Assembly: GCA_029251375.1 (NCBI GenBank)
Contig: JAQXDL010000021.1
Coordinates: 1 to 64,000 of the forward strand
Direction of reading: 5' to 3'
Origin: Pseudomonadales bacterium
Lineage (GTDB): Bacteria > Pseudomonadota > Gammaproteobacteria > Pseudomonadales > Azotimanducaceae
DNA: 64,000 nucleotides
Below the pieces are notes generated by a model, which ran no database searches, was not told the DNA's origin, and was given only the letters and a program-made list of their open reading frames with translations. Position 1 is the stretch's first letter. Every line of letters starts with the position of its first letter. This document shows, in pieces, positions 54,878 through 64,000 of this stretch. Made by a program: the position numbers and the translations under genes.

Positions 54878-55600
54878 TTGTTAGCGGTAATTGGCGGTAC
54901 AGGGTTCGCAGAATTTTCACAATTAGAGAATATAACGGGTTCGGTTGTATCAACGGGCTATGGTGATGTATACGTTGAACAAGGCGAACTGCACGGCCAA
55001 AAATTAGTATTTCTGCCTCGACATGGCCACCCACCAAGGTTCTTGCCGCATCGAATAAACTATCGCGCCAACATAGATGCGTTGCTCAAGTTGAATGTGC
55101 AAAGAGTGCTCGCTGTCACGGCAGTCGGTAGCGTTGATCCGAGCCTTAAGGTTGCAGACCTCGTCATCCCAGATCAGATTATTGATTACACCTACGGTCG
55201 GGAGCACACTTTTCATGAGGATGAGTTAGTGCATATTGATCTCACCTATCCCTATGACGATGCATTTCGTGCGGAGCTGATTCAATGCGCTGAACAATTA
55301 CAGGATGTTCCGGGAGTATGGAGTGGCGTGTATGGCTGTACTCAAGGACCACGATTAGAGACCGCGGCAGAGATAAAACGATTGTATAAAGACGGTTGTA
55401 CAATCGTCGGTATGACGGCAATGCCGGAGGCGGCTTTGGCGCGTGAGAGGGCGCTACCCTATGTCGGCATTTCTTTTGTTGTTAATGCGGGTGCCGGAAT
55501 TGAGGAAGAGCCGCTTGAGATGGACGTCATCAAAGAAAATCTGGACGTTGGGCTAGGTCGTGTTGTTCAAGTGATTGGTCGTTATCTTCAATCATCTTAG
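54878..55600 (+). CDS. S-methyl-5'-thioinosine phosphorylase (MTIP-type purine phosphorylase)
   Basis: 240 residues from TTG 54878, chosen because the family begins LAVIGGTGF. Phosphate site motifs GTGF and PRHG-like LPRHGHPPRFLPH, plus GCTQGPRLETAAEI and MTAMPEAALARE, belong to the MtnP/PNP family. Its length, and the block with csiV, mfd and gap as in P. aeruginosa (PA3004, from memory), point to MTI rather than MTA phosphorylase. It salvages methylthio-ribose and hypoxanthine from polyamine by-products. Confidence 0.82.
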   Translation: MLAVIGGTGFAEFSQLENITGSVVSTGYGDVYVEQGELHGQKLVFLPRHGHPPRFLPHRINYRANIDALLKLNVQRVLAVTAVGSVDPSLKVADLVIPDQIIDYTYGREHTFHEDELVHIDLTYPYDDAFRAELIQCAEQLQDVPGVWSGVYGCTQGPRLETAAEIKRLYKDGCTIVGMTAMPEAALARERALPYVGISFVVNAGAGIEEEPLEMDVIKENLDVGLGRVVQVIGRYLQSS

Positions 55601-55706
55601 TAGGGCGACAGTGACTGTTTAGCCGAATGTTTTTAAACGCGCTGCTTAAAACTTGTGTGTTACCTGCGGCATCAATTATTTCGGCTCTAGTACGTTGCCA
55701 AATGTC

Positions 55707-56789
55707 TCAATTACTGTTTTCTAATGACAGCTGCAGATCTTCAGCTGCATATTCAAAGCTCTTAACAGATACCAAAATGCCAAAATAGGGATGGTCGATG
55801 AAATGTAATGTCTCACTTCGCATCCGTCTGGATTGTTTTAGCGGATGGGAGTGAATGGGCAGGTAACGGTTACGATTATTTTCCCACTGCACCACCTTCG
55901 GATGAGCTTTCGCTAAAGCCGGGTCAATGTCGAGTACCTGCGGCGCCTCAATGGAACTATTGGATGTATTGTAGAGCGGGCTAAACTCGGTGTACCACAA
56001 GTCAGTGGAAAAATGTAAAAACCGAGAGCGACTTAATTTAATGGTGCCATCAATTTCATACAAATCATCGTAATGATGTCCTGCTTGAATAAGAATTGGT
56101 GCTGCATCTTTCTCGTCTACCACCGGCTGTCGCCAACTCTTATGTGTTAGCAAGCGATACAGAGTTGATCGATTGATACTCCTAACAAGGCGATCTAGGT
56201 CATTATCCGTTGGGTCTAATTCTTTATACGCGATAGGTTCGCTGCGACTGAAAAGCTGATTTAAATCTGCCTCAGACAGTTCCAGTGGGGTGACCGCTTC
56301 GCCAGACAATAACTGGCCCGACTCGAAAACCTCTGTTGTTGTATTGTACTGCGACGCGCTTCGTGCCGAGTCACTGTCGCGATCGTTGTCAACAACGATC
56401 GGTTGTCGGCGTCTGCTAGAAAATAAATAATCATCCGTCGTTTCAAATTGCTCGAGGCTATTGGCTGGCGCAAGTTGTTCGTGACTTATAATGTCGCTTA
56501 GCTGTTGGAGCGAGAGAGGCTCGATTAGATCATCCGAAGTGGGCGAGATGCTAAGCATATTGTTTGGGTAAGACAAATTCTCCAATGCCCAGCTTTCGTC
56601 ACTGATGGCTGCATTTTTTTGTGCGAAGATGACGATCTCAACCTGGTACCAATTTTCGTAATCACGTTCAGCCGCGACTGCATTAGCAACAACGGTCGGG
56701 TTTAGCACAAACAACGCTAGTGACGCTGAAACTAGCGCGCCAATCCGTTTATGCCGTTGCTTTGAGTTTTTTCTTTGCCAGTCTTTCAA
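55707..56789 (-). CDS. csiV: CsiV-family peptidoglycan-binding periplasmic protein
   Basis: 360 residues. Signal peptide (IGALVSASLALFVLNPTVVANAVAA) with the family motif NWYQVEIVIFAQK just after it. The C-terminal half has FKLSRSRFLHFSTDLWY-like and IDHPYFGILVSVK strands. CsiV is needed for c-di-GMP-linked peptidoglycan and chitinase-related traits in Vibrio-like bacteria; here it sits just after mfd in the usual gammaproteobacterial order. Its ATG lies 41 bases inside the mfd 3' end. Confidence 0.85.
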   Translation of the reverse strand: MKDWQRKNSKQRHKRIGALVSASLALFVLNPTVVANAVAAERDYENWYQVEIVIFAQKNAAISDESWALENLSYPNNMLSISPTSDDLIEPLSLQQLSDIISHEQLAPANSLEQFETTDDYLFSSRRRQPIVVDNDRDSDSARSASQYNTTTEVFESGQLLSGEAVTPLELSEADLNQLFSRSEPIAYKELDPTDNDLDRLVRSINRSTLYRLLTHKSWRQPVVDEKDAAPILIQAGHHYDDLYEIDGTIKLSRSRFLHFSTDLWYTEFSPLYNTSNSSIEAPQVLDIDPALAKAHPKVVQWENNRNRYLPIHSHPLKQSRRMRSETLHFIDHPYFGILVSVKSFEYAAEDLQLSLENSN

Positions 56790-59700
56790 AAAGCTTCTCT
56801 ATTTTTTGGAATCGGGTTTCTGGTTTTTGCATATTATCTTCAAACGATAATTGATTTGCGGTCGGAAGGCGATAGCGATGTGGTTCAGACTGGACCAGCT
56901 GCACGATGCTGAAAGGATCGATCGGCGTATCCTGATCAAATTCAATTTTGCCGCCATTTGGCCCTGCATCAAGCTTCTTAATGCCGAGCGCGAGCGCCAT
57001 TATCTTCAATCGAGTGATTCTGAACAGTATTTTGGTCGCTTCTGGCAACAGTCCGAAGCGATCTATCATCTCCACCTGTAACTCTCGTAATCGATCTTCG
57101 TTTTCTGCGTTAGAAATGCGCTTGTACAATACCAAGCGACTTTGCACGTCCGGTAAATAGGCTGCAGGAATCAGTGCCGGTAGGCGTAGGTTGATTTCGA
57201 TACCTTCATCGAGTGGTCGATCAAGGTTGGCTGTCTTACCTTCTTTGATTGCCTTAACAGCACGATCTAGCATTTCCATATAAAGTGAATAACCAACCGT
57301 TAGCATATTACCGGTTTGCTCGTCGCCCAGTAATTCGCCCGCGCCTCTGATTTCAAGGTCGTGGGTTGCCAGTATGAATCCTGCACCGAGGTCTTCGGCT
57401 TCGCTGATTGCCTCGAGCCGCTTATTTGCATCGCTGGTCATTGCCTTCGGGTGTGGTGTCAAAAGATACGCGTAGGCCTGATGGTGAGAGCGACCGACCC
57501 GTCCGCGCAGTTGATGTATCTGAGCCAATCCAAATCGGTCGGCACGATCCATAATAATTGTATTCGCGTTCGGAATATCAATGCCTGTTTCAATAATTGT
57601 GGTGCAGACCAGCACGTTGCTGCGCTTGTGATAGAAATCAGACATAACCTGTTCGAGCTCTCTTTCACGCATTTGACCATGACCGATAGAGACACGTGCG
57701 CCGGGTACAATCTCAATGATTTTCTGCGCGGTGTTCTCGATGGTTTTGACTTCATTATGTAGATAGTAGACTTGGCCGCCGCGCAGTAACTCACGCTGGA
57801 TCGCTTCGCGCACTAAGGCATCGCTACGTTGTCTGACAAACGTTTTGATGGATAAACGTTTCGCCGGTGGGGTGGCGATGATGGTTAAGTCCCGCATACC
57901 TGACATGGCCATGTTAAGCGTGCGCGGTATGGGTGTTGCCGTCATTGTTAAGATATCAACTTCAGCGCGAAGGGATTTGAGTTTCTCCTTTTGGCGTACG
58001 CCGAACCGGTGTTCTTCATCGATGATCAATAACCCGAGGTCCTTAAACTCCATACCTTCTTGGATAAGTGCGTGGGTACCAATAACAATATCAACCGTGC
58101 CGGCGCTCATCTTTTCGGCGACAGCTTTTTGCTCTTTTTTAGATTTGAAACGCGAGATAGATTCAATGTTAACCGGCCAATCGGCGAATCGGTCTTTGAA
58201 TGTTGCGGCGTGCTGTTCTGCCAATAGCGTTGTCGGTACCAGTATTGCGACTTGTTTGTTTGCTTGTACAGCCAGAAAGGTTGCTCGCATCGCCACTTCG
58301 GTCTTGCCAAAGCCAACGTCACCGCAGATCAGATGGTCCATTGCTTTGGGTCTGACCATATCAGATATGACCCGTTCGATTGCGGTCTGTTGGTCCGGCG
58401 TTTCTTCAAATGGAAAATTGTTTGCAAACTTAAAGTAGGCATCATCGGGTTCAGGAAAAGCAAAGCCTGATCTCGCTTCGCGACGAGCATAGATATTGAG
58501 CAACTCGGCTGCAACATCACGAATTTGTTCGACCGCTTTGCGTTTCGCTTTCTCCCAGACTTCACCGCCTAATCTGTGCAGGGGTGCTGTACCTTCATCG
58601 GAGCCTGAATAGCGAGAAATCAAATGCAGTGAGGACACAGGTACATAGAGTTTGGCTTCTTCAAAATAGCCAAGTGTTAAAAACTCTGTTTCCTCACCTT
58701 CGATGGCTAAGGTTTCTAATCCTAAATAGCGTCCCACACCATGATCGATATGTACCACAGGCGAGCCAATATTGAGTTCGGTCAGGCTTTTTACCACCAA
58801 CTCTGCGGCATTGTCTTTTTGCTTATCTCGCCTGCGTTTTTGTAGCACGTGTTCGCCAAACAGATTTTGCTCCGTTACGAGCAAAAAATCTGCTTCAGGT
58901 AAGTACAAACCCCGTTCCAGTGGTGCGACACAGACAAGTAAATTAGCTTGCTGTGATTTGGCTTCGCTCCAGCTTGTGACGGGTTGGGTTGATAAGCCGT
59001 GCTTGGTGAAAAGTTCGTCAATAACTTCTCGTCGACCATTAGATTCAGCAACGATCAAAACCTTCGTTGTTGGGTGAGCACTTGTGAACGAGATCAAGTC
59101 TTCAATCGGGTTCTGAGCACGATCATTGACGGAGATATGCGGTAGTTCTGCACAGGCGAAGATGTCGCCTTTGGTCGAAGGTGTCGATAAGACGATACGT
59201 TGACGCCGATTGCTCGCCTCAAATAATTCTTCAGGGGCTTGAAGGATAGCCTCAGGGGCGAGAATCGGTCGTTGCACATCATAGCGAAGGTTTTCGTATC
59301 GGCTTTGGGCTTCAAGCCAATAAGCGCGCAGAGGGTCTTCAATGTCCTGGGTAAAAATGCGTGAGTTTTCAGGCAGATAGTCAAAGATCGTCTCAAGATT
59401 CGAGAAAAACAAGGGCAGATAATATTCAACCCCCGCGGGTGATATTCCCTGCGAAACATCTTGGTAAACTGCGCAATTTCTTTGATCAACCTGAAAGCGT
59501 AAGTGCCATTGATCTTGGAACAACGATACGGCCTCATCTGTGAGTGGGAATTCGCGGGCGGGTAGCAGATTAATTGAGGTGACTTTTTCGATAGAGAGTT
59601 GTGTTTCTGGGTTGAAGGTTCGCAAAGTCTCAATCTCGTCATCGAACAAATCAATGCGATAGGGTTGATTGCTGCCCATTGGAAAGATATCTATGATGGA

Positions 59701-60213
59701 GCCCCTGACCGCAAACTCGCCATGTTCCATAACCGTTTCGACACATCGATAAGCGCTGGCTTCAAGCTTGCGTCGCATCATGACGACTTCAAAGGTTTGT
59801 CCAACGGACAAAACGAGACTGCTGCCGAGCGCAAATGATCTCGGCGGAAGTCTCTGTAGCGCCGTAGACGCGGGCACAATGAGTACACCCTGTGTTTGAC
59901 TTGGTAGATCGTTCAAAATGGCAAGTCGATCGGAGATGATATCTTGATGGGGTGAGAAACTGTCGTAGATTAATGTTTCCCAATCAGGGAATAACAACAC
60001 AGGCATTTCTGCGGGTAAGAAGTAACTCAGTTCATCATAGGATTGTTCTGCGGCTTGAGAGTCCTTCGTAATAATAACGAAGAAGCCCGGCGATGCTTCT
60101 ATAGCTTGTGCAATGGCGAGTGATTCGGCGCTGCCGATCAGATTGCCCCAATGTCGACGCTCGTGAGTGCTTTTTGGTAAGCGATGTTCACCGAGGGGTA
60201 GAGCGGAAGACAT
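56749..60213 (-). CDS. mfd: Transcription-repair coupling factor
   Basis: 1154 residues (E. coli 1148). UvrB-like N-terminal domains, a CarD-like RNA-polymerase-interaction domain (GSPVVHIDHGVGRYLGLETL), then a RecG-like SF2 motor with Walker A CGDVGFGKTEVAMRA, DEEH box (IIDEEHRFGV), TATPIPRT and QLRGRVGRS. It displaces stalled RNA polymerase and recruits UvrA. The 3' end overlaps csiV. Confidence 0.97.
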   Translation of the reverse strand: MSSALPLGEHRLPKSTHERRHWGNLIGSAESLAIAQAIEASPGFFVIITKDSQAAEQSYDELSYFLPAEMPVLLFPDWETLIYDSFSPHQDIISDRLAILNDLPSQTQGVLIVPASTALQRLPPRSFALGSSLVLSVGQTFEVVMMRRKLEASAYRCVETVMEHGEFAVRGSIIDIFPMGSNQPYRIDLFDDEIETLRTFNPETQLSIEKVTSINLLPAREFPLTDEAVSLFQDQWHLRFQVDQRNCAVYQDVSQGISPAGVEYYLPLFFSNLETIFDYLPENSRIFTQDIEDPLRAYWLEAQSRYENLRYDVQRPILAPEAILQAPEELFEASNRRQRIVLSTPSTKGDIFACAELPHISVNDRAQNPIEDLISFTSAHPTTKVLIVAESNGRREVIDELFTKHGLSTQPVTSWSEAKSQQANLLVCVAPLERGLYLPEADFLLVTEQNLFGEHVLQKRRRDKQKDNAAELVVKSLTELNIGSPVVHIDHGVGRYLGLETLAIEGEETEFLTLGYFEEAKLYVPVSSLHLISRYSGSDEGTAPLHRLGGEVWEKAKRKAVEQIRDVAAELLNIYARREARSGFAFPEPDDAYFKFANNFPFEETPDQQTAIERVISDMVRPKAMDHLICGDVGFGKTEVAMRATFLAVQANKQVAILVPTTLLAEQHAATFKDRFADWPVNIESISRFKSKKEQKAVAEKMSAGTVDIVIGTHALIQEGMEFKDLGLLIIDEEHRFGVRQKEKLKSLRAEVDILTMTATPIPRTLNMAMSGMRDLTIIATPPAKRLSIKTFVRQRSDALVREAIQRELLRGGQVYYLHNEVKTIENTAQKIIEIVPGARVSIGHGQMRERELEQVMSDFYHKRSNVLVCTTIIETGIDIPNANTIIMDRADRFGLAQIHQLRGRVGRSHHQAYAYLLTPHPKAMTSDANKRLEAISEAEDLGAGFILATHDLEIRGAGELLGDEQTGNMLTVGYSLYMEMLDRAVKAIKEGKTANLDRPLDEGIEINLRLPALIPAAYLPDVQSRLVLYKRISNAENEDRLRELQVEMIDRFGLLPEATKILFRITRLKIMALALGIKKLDAGPNGGKIEFDQDTPIDPFSIVQLVQSEPHRYRLPTANQLSFEDNMQKPETRFQKIEKLFERLAKKKLKATA

Positions 60214-60530
60214 GTAAAAACCTATTTTGATGGTGGATTTGGAGGGTTACGAAGATTACTCTCTCAAGAAATTATTACAAACCGGATTTGAACTTTAAAA
60301 CGCCAAGCTCACTTAGATTAGGGTAGTCTGTTTGGCGCGTATTTTTAGATCGCGTGTTTAGATAATTCGGTCAGTTATTTTGATCAATCGCATTGTACGG
60401 TAATTTATATTGTTAACGGCTCTTGTCGTCGATTTATTTTCGTGGACCATAGTGTCTTTAGCCATTTTTTCTTTGTGTGTTTTTTTCGCCCCTACTAAAT
60501 ATGTTGAGTAAAAAAAATAGTGCTTAACCG
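60214..60530. other. intergenic between divergent mfd and the aspartic protease gene
   Basis: About 317 AT-rich bases. No open frame or clear box pair was recognised; promoters for both flanking genes are expected here. Confidence 0.45.
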
Positions 60531-61580
60531 ATGACAAAATCGACTTTTGGCTACACCATTGGTTTGATCGTGTTCTTTATGCTCGGTGCCTTACTCGGTT
60601 ACGGCATCGCTACGCAGCCTGCGCTGTTTAGTTTCGATCCCGTGGTTCCGCTGGCACCAAAGGGCGACATGAATGTAGCGTCCGATACGATAAATCATCA
60701 GCAACCAACGCAGGCAGCGCGGCTCGGTCTTAAAAGTCCCTTCGGCCGAGTTCAAGTAGATTCGGAGCGCCAAGCCGAACCGACCATGTCGGCATTTTCG
60801 AGACTGATTTCACAGGCTCAGGTTTACGACAAAGCAAATCAATATGAACTCGGCTTTGAATTCCTGCTGCAAGCGTCCTATGAGATTACAAATATTGCAG
60901 AGCAGGACGTTTTTGAAGAAATCCTTGCGAGGTTTGTCGAGGGCTATCGAAGAAGCCTGATTCAAACTGGCCAACTAGCCAAGCTAGACCAAATATACGA
61001 AACCATTGCCATGCAGATGCCTAATTTGTCTGCGTATCAGTTGTTGCTTGGAAAGCTACGAATGCGCATGGGTAACCCCCAAGCGGCGTTGTTGCCTTTA
61101 TCGCAAATCAGCAACCATCCTACACTGGGTGCAGAGGCGAGACGGCTGATAGCGGATATTGAGAACCGGGCTGAATCGACGCAGGATAACCAACGGGGCG
61201 AAACACAGGAGGTCGAGCTGAAAATGCTTGCTGACCAGTACGTGGTGACGATCGTTATCAACGATCGCATGAAAATACCCGTATTGATTGATACAGGGGC
61301 TGCAGTGACGATTCTTGAACCACAAGTTTTGCGAGCGTTGGGTTATAACTTAGCCGGTCCGAGCGAGTATTTTGCGACCGCCAATGGTGTTGTTGAAGCG
61401 CCCATGGTTTGGGTAGACGCTTTGGCTATCGGCACTTCGCGGTTGCAGGGGGTTGCTATTGGTGGCTTGGCGCTGGGTTTGGACAAGGATGTGCGGGGCC
61501 TACTGGGCATGAATGTGTTACGCCATTTTGATTTCAAGATCGACCAAAACCAAAGATTGTTAATCCTGAGCGATCGATGA
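60531..61580 (+). CDS. Membrane-anchored retropepsin-like aspartic protease family protein
   Basis: 349 residues. One N-terminal membrane segment (IGLIVFFMLGALLGYGIA), a linker, a helical TPR-like part (ANQYELGFEFLLQASYEI), and from about residue 235 a gag-type aspartic protease fold with PVLIDTGAAVTIL (D-T-G) and LLGMNVLRHFDF as the second flap. The single D-T-G means it works as a dimer. Similar periplasmic proteins with this plan are found in proteobacteria; substrate unknown. Confidence 0.82.
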   Translation: MTKSTFGYTIGLIVFFMLGALLGYGIATQPALFSFDPVVPLAPKGDMNVASDTINHQQPTQAARLGLKSPFGRVQVDSERQAEPTMSAFSRLISQAQVYDKANQYELGFEFLLQASYEITNIAEQDVFEEILARFVEGYRRSLIQTGQLAKLDQIYETIAMQMPNLSAYQLLLGKLRMRMGNPQAALLPLSQISNHPTLGAEARRLIADIENRAESTQDNQRGETQEVELKMLADQYVVTIVINDRMKIPVLIDTGAAVTILEPQVLRALGYNLAGPSEYFATANGVVEAPMVWVDALAIGTSRLQGVAIGGLALGLDKDVRGLLGMNVLRHFDFKIDQNQRLLILSDR

Positions 61581-61774
61581 CGATTTACAAAATAATACAA
61601 CTGAGATTACTAAACTGTCTCTAAGATGTTGCGTTAGTGCCAGCAAAATTCGATAATGCGCCGCACTCAGGTCTGGTCCTTTTAGTACTAAATTGGATGT
61701 CAGCCAAACTTGAATTTTGAATCTTAAAGCTAGCTCTCTTCCCTTTCAAAATTGACATTCAAAAGGAGTTGCCC

Positions 61775-63268
61775 GTGGCACGACCAGGTCTTGATGGCGT
61801 ATTCGCCGATTGGAAAGAACGTGAAGCCTTAGCGGAATCGATGATTCCGATGATTGGCAGCCTGTACCGCCGCAATGTAGTTATCTACATTCATGGTGTG
61901 CCTTTGTACAACCAGTCAGTTATCGACCTGATGAAAGCGCACCGGTTTGTTCGGCAAATCGAACAAAATGAAATGTCCGAATTTGAAACTCATCCGATCC
62001 TTGCGATTCTTAGTCATCTAGATTTATCGCCAGCGCACGTTGATATTGGCAAATTGACAACCAACTTCATGGCCGACGATCATGGCTTATCAATGGCCGA
62101 ATATGTGAAAAGCCATTGTGAAGCGATTATGGGGGTCGAGACAGTCACCCACGAACCTCGCGATGTTGTGGTCTATGGTTTTGGACGTATCGGACGATTA
62201 GCAACACGACTGTTGGTCGAGAAAACCGGTGGCGGACACAATTTAATCCAGAAAGCCGTTGTTCTAAGGCCGCCTAAAGATGAAATAAAGGATCTCAATC
62301 GACGCGCGAGCTTATTGCGCCGCGACTCGATTCACGGCAGTTTTCGAGGCACGATTCGTGTTGATGAAGAGAATAGAGTGCTTGTCTGTAACGGCAATGT
62401 GATTAAGTTTATCTACGCTGCAAACCCGGCTGATATCGACTACACAGCATACGGCATCAATAACGCTTTGATTATTGATAGCTCTGGTGCTTGGAGAGAC
62501 GAAGAGGGACTATCGAAGCATCTCGAGTCTAAAGGTGCCTCAAAAGTCTTGCTGACCACGTCAGCTAAAGGCGCGTTAAAAAATATTGTGTCGGGCGTTA
62601 ACTCTGACCAAATTTTACCTGAAGACAAGATTATTGGTGCGGCCTCTTGCACAACCAACGCGATTGTCCCTGTCTTAAAGTGCATTAATGATCGATTCGG
62701 CATCGCTCAAGGTCATATGGAGACGGTGCATGCTTATACAGATGATCAAAACCTACATGACAATATTCATTCAAAGGAGCGACGGGGTCGAAGTGCGCCA
62801 TTAAATATGGTTTTGACAGAGTCCAACGCAACGAGCTCTGTCGGCAAATTACTGCCAGAATTGGCGGGGAAACTAACGGGTAATTCAATTCGTGTGCCGG
62901 TTCCTAATGTTTCGATGGCGATCCTTAATCTGAGGTTGGATTGTGAAACGACGCAGGAGGAAGTGAACGAGTTCTTGCGTGGTGTATCGTTGAATTCATC
63001 AATGAACCGTCAGGTTGGATATACAGAATCCAACGAGGTGGTTTCATCTGATTTCGTCGGTGATCGACATGCCGGCATGATTGATGCCAAGGCGACCATC
63101 GCCAATGGTAAGCAGATTGTACTTTACGTTTGGTACGATAATGAGTTCGGTTATACCTGTCAGGTTGTCCGCGTCGCTCAAAAAATGGCTGGCATTAAAT
63201 ACCCAGAAATATTCGGCACGTCAAAAGTGGATGCTGAACAGGCTGAAGCGACACTAAAATCTGCCTAA
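61775..63268 (+). CDS. gap: Glyceraldehyde-3-phosphate dehydrogenase with N-terminal extension
   Basis: 497 residues from GTG 61775 (AAGGAG at 61763-61768, six bases upstream). An in-frame TTG two codons earlier is less likely. The Rossmann motif VVVYGFGRIGRLATRL starts near residue 130, and the catalytic Cys is residue 292 in ASCTTNAIVP. The ~125-residue extension has no metal or cofactor motif. Enzymes of this ~480-500 residue class occur in Pseudomonas and other marine gammaproteobacteria next to mfd. Confidence 0.92.
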   Translation: MARPGLDGVFADWKEREALAESMIPMIGSLYRRNVVIYIHGVPLYNQSVIDLMKAHRFVRQIEQNEMSEFETHPILAILSHLDLSPAHVDIGKLTTNFMADDHGLSMAEYVKSHCEAIMGVETVTHEPRDVVVYGFGRIGRLATRLLVEKTGGGHNLIQKAVVLRPPKDEIKDLNRRASLLRRDSIHGSFRGTIRVDEENRVLVCNGNVIKFIYAANPADIDYTAYGINNALIIDSSGAWRDEEGLSKHLESKGASKVLLTTSAKGALKNIVSGVNSDQILPEDKIIGAASCTTNAIVPVLKCINDRFGIAQGHMETVHAYTDDQNLHDNIHSKERRGRSAPLNMVLTESNATSSVGKLLPELAGKLTGNSIRVPVPNVSMAILNLRLDCETTQEEVNEFLRGVSLNSSMNRQVGYTESNEVVSSDFVGDRHAGMIDAKATIANGKQIVLYVWYDNEFGYTCQVVRVAQKMAGIKYPEIFGTSKVDAEQAEATLKSA

Positions 63269-64000
63269 CAAAACCCAGAGCCGCTCTAGGTAAAAGCCCT
63301 GAGCGGTCTAGTGTTCTAATTAACCAATCTTGAGCTGCTCCTGGTTTCTAGCCTGGAACAGCGCTCGGTGTTACGCCCTCTTTGTTGTTATCAACATCAG
63401 TCTGTTTCTAATGCCGCTTTGAGCAGCTCTTTATCATTCACCCAAAGCGGCATGTCTGCAATCCGTTATATTTCCAACCCCATGCTGGCGAGTTTCGCGT
63501 TCCGGTTACCTTCGTGAACACTGCCTTATCGAGCGCGACGGACAATCGTGACTGACCGGTTGTGTTGACCTGTGTCAGGTTTTGAATTCTTTTGGCAATA
63601 ACCTACATGATAAGCACCTTCGGTGTAGATTAATCGACGCTACATCTCTATAATTGGCCGCGATTTTCAAGGCAGTTGTTATTGTTCGCGAGGATAGCGA
63701 AACGGCTAATCGTTACGGTGAGCAAAGCGGTAATAAACCGCTTAATTGACAACGGAACTCGAAATAGTAGAAGGCAAAAAGCTACTTTACTCATAGGTCA
63801 TTAGGCCGGTAGAGGCATCGATTAGATATAGCAAATAGATGTACTTAGCTTTTTATGATTCAGCGGCACATTTCGGTCGGCGAGTTAGATTAAATGAGTT
63901 GGCTGATAAATAGACGGTTTGAAGGATCTCTGATGGAGCCTGCAGAACGTATAAACCCTGAGAAATTGCGCAACACAACTGTTGTTAGGTAACGGATGAT
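63269..64000. other. 730-base region without a recognisable gene
   Basis: After gap a weak hairpin (GAGCCGCTC...GAGCGGTCT, about 63280-63310) may end transcription. Further on are GACCTG-TGT-CAGGTT near 63567 and AAGCGGT-AATAA-ACCGCTT at 63725-63743, both small hairpins. No frame longer than about 60 codons with a start signal was found. It could be a long upstream region, RNA gene or decayed gene. Confidence 0.45.

Noticed and set aside
55707-56789. Alternative later start for csiV to avoid overlap with mfd
   Set aside because: No other ATG, GTG or TTG gives a complete signal peptide; the 41-base overlap is accepted.

Overview
The window reads as a chromosomal segment of a free-living, probably marine, gammaproteobacterium. 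The evidence is Slt70, Rmf, LexA/TopA/Mfd, CsiV, SapC and a Wzx/Wzy-type polysaccharide gene set, and the order topA-lexA-(...)-MTIP-csiV-mfd-(...)-gap, which from memory resembles the PA3011-PA3001 block of Pseudomonas aeruginosa. The genus cannot be fixed from the sequence alone. There are no rRNA genes, insertion sequences, prophage or CRISPR arrays. Coding is dense and many neighbours overlap by 1-4 bases.

Region 1 (1-10 kb) starts inside a tRNA-Pro gene, followed by a cell-surface polysaccharide set: a WbpL-like initiating phosphosugar transferase, a WbpM-like UDP-sugar 4,6-dehydratase, an O-antigen ligase/polymerase, a PAPS-type sulfotransferase and ManC. Next to it lie cysD and a cysN-cysC fusion, which make APS and then PAPS. 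Together they suggest a sulfated surface glycan, which is inference. tRNA-Val and tRNA-Asp follow behind one stable-RNA type promoter.

Region 2 (10.5-21.5 kb) is a second, separate exopolysaccharide locus: a Wzy/WaaL-like protein, a second WecA-family transferase, an outer-membrane barrel, a Wza-type exporter, a Wzc-type tyrosine kinase and a VpsP-like TPR protein. It ends with an Ala-rich secreted repeat protein and a strong terminator. Opposite it is a secreted metzincin lipoprotein with Ig/cadherin-like repeats.

Region 3 (21.5-31 kb) is housekeeping and accessory metabolism: a D-cysteine desulfhydrase-like PLP enzyme, CysE, NAD kinase, a MocA-like plus XdhC pair for molybdenum cofactor handling, a rhomboid protease, a DUF2797 protein and aminopeptidase N.

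Region 4 (31-38 kb) is a tightly overlapping Bat (aerotolerance-type) operon read on the minus strand: MoxR ATPase, DUF58, DUF4381, BatA, a BatB-BatC fusion and BatD.

Region 5 (38.5-47.3 kb) holds pyrD and rmf (convergent, each with a terminator), amtB, ddl, a MerR/ZntR-type metal regulator with its own operator-promoter, a glutaredoxin-like protein, TatD, Slt70 and UspA.

Region 6 (47.4-63.3 kb) is the conserved genome-maintenance block: topA, lexA (with SOS boxes inside its promoter), a SPOR protein, an MscS channel, SapC, MTI phosphorylase, CsiV, Mfd, an aspartic protease and an N-terminally extended GAPDH. The last 730 bases hold no recognisable gene. No clearly unprecedented system was found. 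The most promising leads are the sulfated-glycan linkage, the Ala-rich 14-residue repeat protein, the metzincin lipoprotein and several structured intergenic repeats.
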